Source of the DNA: Streptantibioticus_C sp963761325
Lineage (GTDB): Bacteria > Actinomycetota > Actinomycetes > Streptomycetales > Streptomycetaceae
Assembly: GCA_963761325.1 (NCBI GenBank)
Contig: CAVXGZ010000002.1
Span: forward strand, 1,178,001-1,242,000
Direction: 5' to 3'
DNA: 64,000 bases
This document shows, in pieces, positions 7,942-14,677 of this stretch. Numbering within the stretch: position 1 is the stretch's first letter; the number at the start of each line of letters is the position of its first letter. Position numbers and translations under genes: made by a program. The notes beneath the pieces are model-generated. The model saw only the letters and a program-made list of their open reading frames with translations, was not told the DNA's origin and did not search any database.

Positions 7942-8778
7942 ATGTCAACGCCCGAGTGGATGACACGGCCCATGCGCGATCCGATCGACCTGCGGACCGA
8001 CGTGCCGCACGCGGCACGGGTGTACGACGCGCTGCTCGGCGGCAAGACCAACTACAAGGCGGACCGGGCGGCCGCGGCGATGGTCCGCGAGCAGTTGCCG
8101 ACCCTGGACCTGACAGCGCGGATGGGCCGTGAGTTCATGCACCGGGTGACCGCCTACCTGGCCGGCGAGGCGGGCGTCCGGCAGTTCCTGGACATCGGCA
8201 CGGGCATCCCGACCTCGCCCAACCTGCACGAGGTGGCGCAGTCCATAGCCCCGGAGTCCCGGGTGGTCTACGCGGACAACGACCCGATCGTGCTGACCCA
8301 CTCGCGGGCCCTGGGCGAGAGCAGCCCGGAGGGCGTGACCACCTACGTGGAGGCGGACGCGGGCGAGCCGGAGTCGATACTGGCCCACCCCGAGGTCCGC
8401 GGGACGCTGGACTGGAGCCGGCCGGTGGGGTTGAGCATGCTGCTCCTGCTGCACTGGCTGCCGGCCGAGCGGGATCCGGACGCCGTCGTGAGCACCCTGG
8501 TCGACGCCCTGCCGTCCGGTAGTTACGTGGCGCTCAGCTACGCGACGGACGACTTCGACCGCGAGGCGTGGCAGGCGATCGGCGCCGGCCTGAAGGCGGC
8601 GGGTTCCGGCGGCGTCATCCCCCGGTCGAAGCCGGAGTTCGAGAGGCTCTTCAAGGGGTTGGAGATGGTGGAGCCGGGCGTGGTCCCGCCGCAGCGGTGG
8701 CGGCCGGACGGCCACGCGCTCGCACTCGCCGGTGACACCGACGTGCCGATCTGGGCCGGAGTCGCCCGCAAGCCCTGA
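7942..8778 (+). CDS. SAM-dependent methyltransferase, DUF574 family
   Basis: 278 aa, the full usual length. The N-terminus (RTDVPHAARVYDALLGGKTNY, around residues 18-38) and the SAM-binding segment FLDIGTGIPTSPNLHEVA (~84-101) are diagnostic of the DUF574/Methyltransf_19 family, abundant in Streptomyces. These proteins keep a Rossmann methyltransferase fold, but the substrates are unknown for most. They often accompany XRE/DUF397 regulatory pairs, which are not present here. A perfect GAGGAGG ribosome site (7927-7933) sits 8 bases before ATG 7942, and the start is unambiguous. Cytosolic, single-gene unit. Confidence 0.85.
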   Translation: MSTPEWMTRPMRDPIDLRTDVPHAARVYDALLGGKTNYKADRAAAAMVREQLPTLDLTARMGREFMHRVTAYLAGEAGVRQFLDIGTGIPTSPNLHEVAQSIAPESRVVYADNDPIVLTHSRALGESSPEGVTTYVEADAGEPESILAHPEVRGTLDWSRPVGLSMLLLLHWLPAERDPDAVVSTLVDALPSGSYVALSYATDDFDREAWQAIGAGLKAAGSGGVIPRSKPEFERLFKGLEMVEPGVVPPQRWRPDGHALALAGDTDVPIWAGVARKP

Positions 8779-8792
8779 ACCGTCCGCGGGTC

Positions 8793-8807
8793 CTCCCGAG
8801 CCGGGAG
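8793..8807 (+). terminator. Short GC hairpin after the methyltransferase gene
   Basis: CTCCCG and CGGGAG pair around a three-base loop, 14 bases after the stop codon. No T-run follows, as is usual in actinomycetes. A further small dyad, GGAAT/ATTCC at 8838-8852, lies between it and the next gene and may belong to that gene's promoter. Confidence 0.35.
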
Positions 8808-8865
8808 TCGGCTGAGACGCGCCGTTTGCCTGGTTGAGGAATGGACTATTCCGGAGCAGGGTGGG

Positions 8866-8894
8866 TGCTGGTAACCGGAGAAGGGACACCAGCA
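8866..8894 (+). promoter_or_regulatory. Hairpin enclosing the ribosome site of the MetE-like gene
   Basis: TGCTGGT (8866-8872) is the exact reverse complement of ACCAGCA (8888-8894). The 15-base loop contains GGAGAAGGG, the only ribosome-binding site, and the 3' arm includes the A of the ATG. In RNA this stem would mask translation start unless opened, which suggests translational control. Confidence 0.4.
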
Positions 8895-10060
8895 TGACGC
8901 CACAGCCGAAGTCCGCAGCCGTGCCGGAGGCCGACCCGCGGCCGCTTCCGCCGTTCCGGGCCGACCACGTCGGCAGCCTGCTGCGACCGCCGGCGCTCAA
9001 GCGGGCCCGTCAGGAGCGGGCCGCCGGCCGGATCGGCGCCGCCGAACTGGCCGCGGCGGAGGACGAGGCGATCCGCGCGGTCGTCGCCATGCAGCGGGAC
9101 GCCGGGCTGCGCGGCGCGAGCGACGGGGAGTTCCGCCGGGCGTCCTGGCACATGGACTTCATCTACGCGCTCGGCGGCGTCAACAAGGTGGAGGACGAGA
9201 ACCTGCGCATCCGGTTCCACAACGCCGACGGCGACGTGGAGTTCGCGCCGCCGTCCGCCCGGGTGGACAGCCGGGTGCGGCTGGACGAGCCGATCTTCGG
9301 CGACGCGTTCGCCTTCCTGCGGGACACGGTCGCGCGGGACGTGACCGCGAAGCTGACCATCCCCTCGCCGAGCATGGTCCACTACCGGGGCGGGCGGGCC
9401 GCGATCGACGAGGCCGTCTACCCGGACATGGAGTCGTTCTGGACCGACCTGACCGACGCCTACGCGGCCCAGGTGCGCGCGGTCCACGAACTGGGCTGCC
9501 GCTACCTGCAGTTGGACGACACCAGCCTCGCCTACCTCAACGACCCGGAGCAGCGCCGGCACGTCGCCTCGATCGGCGGCGACCCCGAGCGGCAGCACGA
9601 GACGTACATCGCCAACATCAACCGCGCGCTGGCGGGCCGGCCCGACGACCTGCGGGTCACCACGCACATGTGCCGGGGCAACTTCGCCTCCTCGTGGGTG
9701 GCTTCGGGCGGCTACGACTTCGTGGCCGAGGCGCTGTTCGGCGGCCTGGAGGTCGACGGGTTCTTCCTGGAGTTCGACGACGAGCGCTCGGGCGGCTTCG
9801 AGCCGTTGCGCTTCGTGCCGAAGGGCAAGAGGGTCGTCCTCGGGCTAGTGACCACCAAACGCCCGGAGTTGGAGAGCAAGGACGCGCTCAAGCGCCGCAT
9901 CGACGAGGCGTCGCGCTACGTCGACCTCGACCAGCTCTGCCTGTCGCCGCAGTGCGGGTTCTCCTCCACGCTGGAGGGCAACAAGCTGACGATCGAGGAC
10001 CAGCGGGCGAAGCTCCGGCTCATCGTGGAGACCGCGCAGGAGGTCTGGGGCACCGTGTGA
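8894..10060 (+). CDS. Cobalamin-independent methionine synthase C-terminal-domain homologue
   Basis: 388 aa, matching the stand-alone MetE C-domain (YxjG/YxjH-like) proteins and half the size of full MetE. The TIM barrel starts FRADHVGSLLRP. Zinc ligands of the MetE family are visible as HMC (H258, C260 in THMCRGN), an acidic FFLEFDDE segment, and C354 in SPQCGFSS. The family transfers a methyl group to a thiol such as homocysteine; short homologues may use other methyl donors or act on other thiols, so methionine synthesis is likely but not proven. ATG 8894 follows GGAGAAGGG, itself enclosed in a 7-bp hairpin. I see no cobalamin-riboswitch-like structure in the 115-bp upstream gap. Cytosolic. 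Confidence 0.85.
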   Translation: MTPQPKSAAVPEADPRPLPPFRADHVGSLLRPPALKRARQERAAGRIGAAELAAAEDEAIRAVVAMQRDAGLRGASDGEFRRASWHMDFIYALGGVNKVEDENLRIRFHNADGDVEFAPPSARVDSRVRLDEPIFGDAFAFLRDTVARDVTAKLTIPSPSMVHYRGGRAAIDEAVYPDMESFWTDLTDAYAAQVRAVHELGCRYLQLDDTSLAYLNDPEQRRHVASIGGDPERQHETYIANINRALAGRPDDLRVTTHMCRGNFASSWVASGGYDFVAEALFGGLEVDGFFLEFDDERSGGFEPLRFVPKGKRVVLGLVTTKRPELESKDALKRRIDEASRYVDLDQLCLSPQCGFSSTLEGNKLTIEDQRAKLRLIVETAQEVWGTV

Positions 10061-10204
10061 CACCGCCGGACTGACGCGGAAGACGCCAGTCCGGATATTT
10101 CTGGTGATCCGGTGTTGTTGCCGGTTGTGAATTGGCATGAACACGTTCCCCGTTGGGGTATCGATGGTGCAAAGTTTTCGCCACGATCCTTCGACGGAGG
10201 TTCC

Positions 10205-10996
10205 GTGAGACTCAGACAGGTCCTGTCAGCCGTCTGCACGCTGACACTCGCAGCCGTGCTCGGCCTGGCGGCCACCGGTTCGGCCGACGCGGCCGGCCCG
10301 GCGTACGTCGCCCTCGGCGACTCGTACTCGGCGGGCAACGGCGCCGGGAACTACATCAGTTCCAGCGGCGACTGCCACCGCAGCAACAGCGCCTACCCCG
10401 CGCTGTGGGCCGCCGCGCACAGCCCGTCCTCGTTCACCTTCGCCGCCTGCTCCGGCGCCGTGACCACGGACGTCATCAACAGCCAGCTCGGCGGGCTCAA
10501 CTCGTCCACCGGACTGGTCAGCATCACCATCGGCGGCAACGACGCCGGCTTCTCGGACGTGATGTCCACCTGCGTCACCGGGTCCGACAGCGACTGCGTC
10601 AACCGGGTCGACACCGCCGAGACGTACGTCCGCAACACCCTGCCCGGCCGGCTCGACGCGGTCTACAACGCGATTCGCGCCAAGGCCCCCTCGGCGCGCG
10701 TCGTCGTCATGGGCTACCCCGACATGTACACCCTGAACACCTTCTGCGTCGGACTCGGCGCCACCAAGCACCAGGCGATCGACCAGGCCGCCGACCTGAT
10801 CGACACCACCATCTCCGCGCGCGCCTCCGCGCACGGCTTCGTCTTCGGCGACGTGCGGACCACCTTCGCGGGCCACGAACTGTGCTCCGGCGACGGCTAC
10901 CTGCACGACGTCGCCCTGCCGACGTGGGAGTCCTACCACCCCACCGCGCTCGGCCACTCCGCCGGCTACCTGCCGGTGCTCACCGCCAAGGCCTGA
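10205..10996 (+). CDS. Secreted SGNH/GDSL hydrolase (esterase or lipase)
   Basis: About 263 aa. Residues 1-30 form a Sec signal peptide (MRLRQVLSAVCTLTL, then ADAA before the mature protein). Block I is ALGDSYSAGNGAG with the nucleophile at Ser40; block III is GGNDAG; block V is SYHPTALGH with the catalytic His at residue 245. Several cysteines in the mature part suggest disulfides. These enzymes hydrolyse esters or lipids outside the cell and resemble the secreted Streptomyces GDSL lipases. The GTG at 10205 is preceded by GGAGG (10196-10200), so the shorter form is preferred over an upstream in-frame start. Followed by a strong hairpin terminator. Confidence 0.9.
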   Translation: MRLRQVLSAVCTLTLAAVLGLAATGSADAAGPAYVALGDSYSAGNGAGNYISSSGDCHRSNSAYPALWAAAHSPSSFTFAACSGAVTTDVINSQLGGLNSSTGLVSITIGGNDAGFSDVMSTCVTGSDSDCVNRVDTAETYVRNTLPGRLDAVYNAIRAKAPSARVVVMGYPDMYTLNTFCVGLGATKHQAIDQAADLIDTTISARASAHGFVFGDVRTTFAGHELCSGDGYLHDVALPTWESYHPTALGHSAGYLPVLTAKA

Positions 10997-11005
10997 TCGG
11001 CCGCC

Positions 11006-11040
11006 GTCGCCGGCCCCGGACCGTGGGCGGGGCCGGCGAC
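11006..11040. terminator. Bidirectional hairpin terminator between convergent genes
   Basis: A 12-bp perfect inverted repeat, GTCGCCGGCCCC (11006-11017) and GGGGCCGGCGAC (11029-11040), with an 11-base loop. It sits in the 48-bp gap between the stop of the SGNH hydrolase (plus strand) and the stop of the small membrane protein (minus strand), so it can end both transcripts. Confidence 0.75.
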
Positions 11041-11044
11041 CGGG

Positions 11045-11248
11045 TCAGTGCTGCGGCCGCTGGTCGCGCCGGCGCACCAGCAGATCGCTCCACACGTTGA
11101 ACACGCCGGCCAGCACCCCGAGCACGACCGCGACGATCACGGCGTGGGCGATCGCTGTGCCGATCAGCCAGAGAACGAGGAAGCTGATGATGAGGCAGGC
11201 GACACCCGTGTAGATGCCGCGGCGCGCGATGTGCGAATTGGATTTCAT
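11045..11248 (-). CDS. Small two-span membrane protein, unknown function
   Basis: 67 aa from ATG 11246-11248; an ATG three codons earlier (11255-11257) is equally open. Two hydrophobic segments are evident: residues ~12-30 (YTGVACLIISFLVLWLIG) and ~32-52 (AHAVIVAVVLGVLAGVF), followed by a basic tail RRRDQRPQH that should stay in the cytosol. No known domain is recognised; such small DUF-type membrane proteins are common in actinomycetes. Ribosome site evidence is ambiguous: GAGGA sits only 2 bases before the inner ATG. It is convergent with the secreted hydrolase and divergent from the glycosyltransferase. Confidence 0.55.
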   Translation of the reverse strand: MKSNSHIARRGIYTGVACLIISFLVLWLIGTAIAHAVIVAVVLGVLAGVFNVWSDLLVRRRDQRPQH

Positions 11249-11257
11249 CGTCCTCAT

Positions 11258-11655
11258 TCGTCTCGTCGGTCCGTCTTCGATACGTCTTCGGTGCGTTGCC
11301 CGTTCGTCCTTGATCTCTTCTGCCCACTCCCCGCCTGCGTATTGGTGAGCGGCCGGCGAATTTTTCGTGGTGGCGGGTCGAACGATCCTCACCACGGCGA
11401 TGAGGATTTCCACCGAAGGGGCGTTAGGTTGTCCGCTCCGGGGAAGGAACCCGGACGCGCCCGGGGCCGGATGCCGTCCGGCCGGCGAACGCCGCCCGGT
11501 GAGGTTCGACCGGAAGCGAAGCCCGAGCGGGCCGGGGGCACCGGGTGACCCAGCCACCGTCCGACAGGCGAGGGGTCCGACCGGCGGCGGGACGCGGCTG
11601 TCATAGTCAGTGCGCGACCGTCCGTATGACCCCCCCATCGAGTGGAGATTCACGC
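11258..11655. other. Divergent intergenic region before the glycosyltransferase
   Basis: About 400 bp without a convincing gene. It should carry the promoter of the small membrane protein (minus) and of the glycosyltransferase (plus). CATAGT (11602-11607) and TATGAC (11625-11630) are possible -10 elements for the latter but lack a clear -35. The paired TAGGGG boxes found ahead of other cluster genes are not present here, so this gene may be outside that regulon. Confidence 0.4.
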
Positions 11656-12963
11656 ATGGCGCACATCGCCTTCTTTACCATTCCCGCACGAGGACACGTG
11701 ACGCCGACCCTCGCGGTCGTGGAGGACCTGGTGCGCCGGGGACACCGGGTGACGTACGTGACCTCCGAGGAGTACGCCACCACGGTCAAGGCCGCCGGGG
11801 CCGAACCGCTGCTCTACTCCACCACCTGGGCGCGCGACGCGTCGGCCGGGCAGCAGGAGCCGCAGCCCGTGCCCCCGGCCTCCGAAGTCGTGGCGTGGGG
11901 GCCGCTGGTGGGGCTCGCCGAGACCCTCGCGCAGGTGCAGGTGGCCACCGAGCACTTCGCCGCCGACGCGCCGGACCTGGTGCTCTACGACGCGGTGAAC
12001 TACGTGGTCGGGCGGGGGCTGGCGCACACCTGGGGCGTGCCCGCGATCCGGATCTTCTCCACGCTCGCGTCCAACGAGTCGTTCTCGCTCTTCCGGAAGC
12101 TGACCGCGGGGGTGGAGGTCGACCCGCAGCACTTCGCGGTCCAGGAGTTCGACCGGCTCAGCCGGGAGTTCCTCGAACAGCACGGCTTCCCGGGCGTGGC
12201 CGCCCACGACCTCGCCGACCGCGCCGAGGAGTTGTCCCTGGTCCTGACGCCGCGGTCCTTCCAGCCGGCGCCCGAACTCTTCGACGAGCGCTACGTCTTC
12301 GTCGGCCCCACCCTCGGCAACCGCGACAACCAGGGCGTCTGGCAGCCGCCGGCCAGCGGCCTGCCGGTGGTGCTGGTGTCGTTGGGCACCGAGGAGCCGC
12401 GGCCGGACGCGGCCTTCTTCCGCTCGTGCGTCGAGGCGTTCCGGGACCAGCCGTGGCACCTGGTGCTCTCCACCGACGCCGTCGACCCCGGGGAGCTCGG
12501 CCCGCTGCCGGCCAACTGCGAGGCACACCGGCGGGTGCCGCAGCTCAACGTGCTCCGGCATGCCAGCGCCTTCGTCTCGCACGCCGGCATGGGCAGCCTG
12601 ATGGAGGCGCTGTCCTTCCGCATTCCCGTCGTGACGATCCCGAAGGTGCCCGAGCAGGCGGTGATCGCCGCACGCGCCACCGAACTGGGCCTCGGCGTGC
12701 TCGTCACGGGCGACGGCGTGTCCAGACAGCAGCCGGCGTTGGCCGAACGCGTGGAGGACTTCTCCATCGGCCGGTTCAAGCCCTTCCGGGGCGAGGTGGG
12801 CGACTGGCTGCGCGAGTCCGTGCAGAGCCTGGTGTCCGACCCGGCGGTCACCGCGCGGCTCGCCGGGATGAGCCGGGACATCGAGACGGCGGGCGGCGCG
12901 CGGGCGGCCGGCGACGCCATCGAGGCACGGCTCGCCGACGCCACGCGTACCGGCGGCGCCTGA
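11656..12963 (+). CDS. MGT-family (OleD/OleI-like) macrolide glycosyltransferase
   Basis: 435 aa, GT-B fold, GT1 family. The N-terminal domain begins HIAFFTIPARGHVTPTL, where H14 of RGHV corresponds to the catalytic base of OleD, with a partner Asp at D112 in VLYDAVNY. The C-terminal nucleotide-sugar domain has VVLVSLGT, VPQLNVLRHASAFVSHAGMG and IPKVPEQ. This is closest in pattern to enzymes that add glucose to macrolides and so inactivate them in the producer (OleD, OleI, Mgt), rather than to DesVII/EryCIII-type aglycone enzymes that need a P450-like partner; no such partner is next to it. GGAG at 11644-11647 precedes the ATG. It lies at the probable left edge of the PKS cluster, fitting self-resistance. 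A tailoring role remains possible. Confidence 0.8.
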   Translation: MAHIAFFTIPARGHVTPTLAVVEDLVRRGHRVTYVTSEEYATTVKAAGAEPLLYSTTWARDASAGQQEPQPVPPASEVVAWGPLVGLAETLAQVQVATEHFAADAPDLVLYDAVNYVVGRGLAHTWGVPAIRIFSTLASNESFSLFRKLTAGVEVDPQHFAVQEFDRLSREFLEQHGFPGVAAHDLADRAEELSLVLTPRSFQPAPELFDERYVFVGPTLGNRDNQGVWQPPASGLPVVLVSLGTEEPRPDAAFFRSCVEAFRDQPWHLVLSTDAVDPGELGPLPANCEAHRRVPQLNVLRHASAFVSHAGMGSLMEALSFRIPVVTIPKVPEQAVIAARATELGLGVLVTGDGVSRQQPALAERVEDFSIGRFKPFRGEVGDWLRESVQSLVSDPAVTARLAGMSRDIETAGGARAAGDAIEARLADATRTGGA

Positions 12964-13062
12964 CCTGCCGGACGAGGCCCGACCGACCCGGTGCGCGGGG
13001 GCACCGGGTCGCGGCAACCCCTGCCCGGCGGCCGGCGGACGGCCCGGGAGGCGCCGCGCGCA

Positions 13063-13119
13063 TTAGGGGAGGGACTCGGCGGGATAGGGGTTACTCCGCC
13101 GAGCGCGCACCCCTACGGT
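13063..13119 (+). promoter_or_regulatory. Paired TAGGGG boxes and likely promoter of the ccr operon
   Basis: TTAGGGGA (13063-13070) and TAGGGGTT (13085-13092) form a direct repeat with exactly 21 bp between TAGGGG starts. An inverted ACCCCT follows at 13109-13114, merging into TACGGT (13114-13119), a possible -10. The next start codon is ccr at 13261. The same pair with the same 21-bp pitch occurs before PKS4, and a 13-bp version occurs before the P450. Probably a binding site for a cluster activator; the rest of the 297-bp gap (12964-13260) shows no gene. Confidence 0.55.
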
Positions 13120-13260
13120 ACTGAAGCGAGCCAGCCGGCGTTCATCAGTCCATCAGGTGCGACGGGGCCCTGCGCTGTTCACTCGCGCGGACACGCGAGC
13201 TGTTCGACCGCCGCGGCGTCGAGTCGAACGGCCGGTCAGGCCCTACGCGAGGGAAGCCAC

Positions 13261-14604
13261 ATGGAAGAGATAGTCAGCGCCATCCTCAGCTCCGACGCCA
13301 CCTCCGCGGACTTCTCGGCCCTGCCGGTCCCCGAGAGCTATCGGGCCTGCGTCGTCCGCAAGGACGAGTGCGACATGTTCGAGGGCATCGCCTCGGCGGA
13401 CAAGGATCCGCGCAAGTCGCTGCACACCGTGCAGGTGCCCGTGCCCGAACTCGGCATGGGCGAGGCGCTGGTGGCCGTGATGGCCAGTTCGGTCAACTAC
13501 AACTCGGTGTGGACCTCGATCTTCGAGCCGATTCCCACTTTCGCGTTCCTGGAGCGTTACGGGAGGTTGTCGCCGCTGGGTGCGCGTCATGACCTGCCGT
13601 ACCACGTGATCGGTTCCGATCTGGCGGGTGTGGTGTTGCGTGCCGGGCCGGGGGTGAACGCGTGGAAGCCGGGGGACGAGGTGGTCGCGCACTGTCTGTC
13701 GGTGGAGTTGGAGTCGGCGGACGGGCACAACGACACGATGTTGGATCCGGAGCAGCGGATCTGGGGGTTCGAGACGAACTTCGGTGGTCTGGCCGAGGTG
13801 GCGTTGGTGAAGTCGAACCAGTTGATGCCGAAGCCGCGGCATCTGAGCTGGGAGGAGGCGGCTGCTCCGGGGTTGGTGAACTCCACGGCGTACCGGCAGT
13901 TGGTGTCGCGTAACGGTGCGGGGATGAAGCAGGGCGACAACGTGTTGATCTGGGGTGCGAGCGGGGGGTTGGGTTCGTATGCGACGCAGTTCGCGTTGGC
14001 GGGCGGGGCGAATCCGATCTGTGTGGTCTCCAGTGCGAAGAAGGCGGAGATCTGCCGGGCGATGGGTGCGGAGGCGATCATCGACCGGACGGCGGAGGAC
14101 TACCGGTTCTGGAAGGACGAGCACCATCAGGATCCGCGGGAGTGGAAGCGGTTCGGCAAGCGGATCCGGGAGTTGACCGGTGGGGAGGACGTGGACATCG
14201 TCTTCGAGCATCCGGGGCGGGAGACGTTCGGTGCGTCGGTGTACGTGACGCGCAAGGGCGGGACGATCGTGACGTGTGCGTCGACGTCGGGGTACACGCA
14301 CGAGTACGACAACCGGTACCTGTGGATGTCGTTGAAGCGGATCGTGGGGTCGCACTTCGCGAACTACCGGGAGGCGTGGGAGGCGAACCGGCTGGTGGCG
14401 AAGGGGAAGATCCATCCCACCCTGTCGCGGACCTACACGCTGGAGGAGACCGGGCAGGCCGCCTACGACGTGCACCGCAACCTCCACCAGGGCAAGGTCG
14501 GCGTCCTGTGCCTCGCCCCCGAGGAGGGCATGGGCGTCACCGACCACGACAAGCGCGCCCAGCACATCGACGCCATCAACCTGTTCCGCACACCGCGCGG
14601 CTGA
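13261..14604 (+). CDS. ccr: Crotonyl-CoA carboxylase/reductase
   Basis: 447 aa, the normal length. A medium-chain dehydrogenase/reductase that reduces crotonyl-CoA with NADPH while fixing CO2, giving (2S)-ethylmalonyl-CoA. The residues known to hold CO2 in the family are visible: Asn in SSVNYNSVW, Phe-Glu in WGFETNFGG, and His in GSHFANYREAW. The NADPH motif is WGASGGLGSYATQFA. It provides an unusual extender, and may also feed other acyl-CoA routes. Ribosome site GAGGGAAG before ATG 13261. It is followed by the hydroxyacyl-CoA dehydrogenase 73 bp downstream, probably co-transcribed, and preceded by TAGGGG boxes. Codon use changes inside the gene: 13550-14420 prefers TTG, GTG, GGT and GCG, while both ends use C-ending codons. 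Confidence 0.95.
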   Translation: MEEIVSAILSSDATSADFSALPVPESYRACVVRKDECDMFEGIASADKDPRKSLHTVQVPVPELGMGEALVAVMASSVNYNSVWTSIFEPIPTFAFLERYGRLSPLGARHDLPYHVIGSDLAGVVLRAGPGVNAWKPGDEVVAHCLSVELESADGHNDTMLDPEQRIWGFETNFGGLAEVALVKSNQLMPKPRHLSWEEAAAPGLVNSTAYRQLVSRNGAGMKQGDNVLIWGASGGLGSYATQFALAGGANPICVVSSAKKAEICRAMGAEAIIDRTAEDYRFWKDEHHQDPREWKRFGKRIRELTGGEDVDIVFEHPGRETFGASVYVTRKGGTIVTCASTSGYTHEYDNRYLWMSLKRIVGSHFANYREAWEANRLVAKGKIHPTLSRTYTLEETGQAAYDVHRNLHQGKVGVLCLAPEEGMGVTDHDKRAQHIDAINLFRTPRG

Positions 14605-14677
14605 CGGCGCCGCCTGGGACCAACCCCCGTGGCCCGTCCGTGAGTTGCCACGGGGCAGCACAGGGAGGACACCCGTC

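Noticed and set aside
8779..8893. Cobalamin riboswitch ahead of the MetE-like gene
   Set aside because: The gap is only 115 bp and no B12-box-like conserved segment is seen; only a simple hairpin is present.
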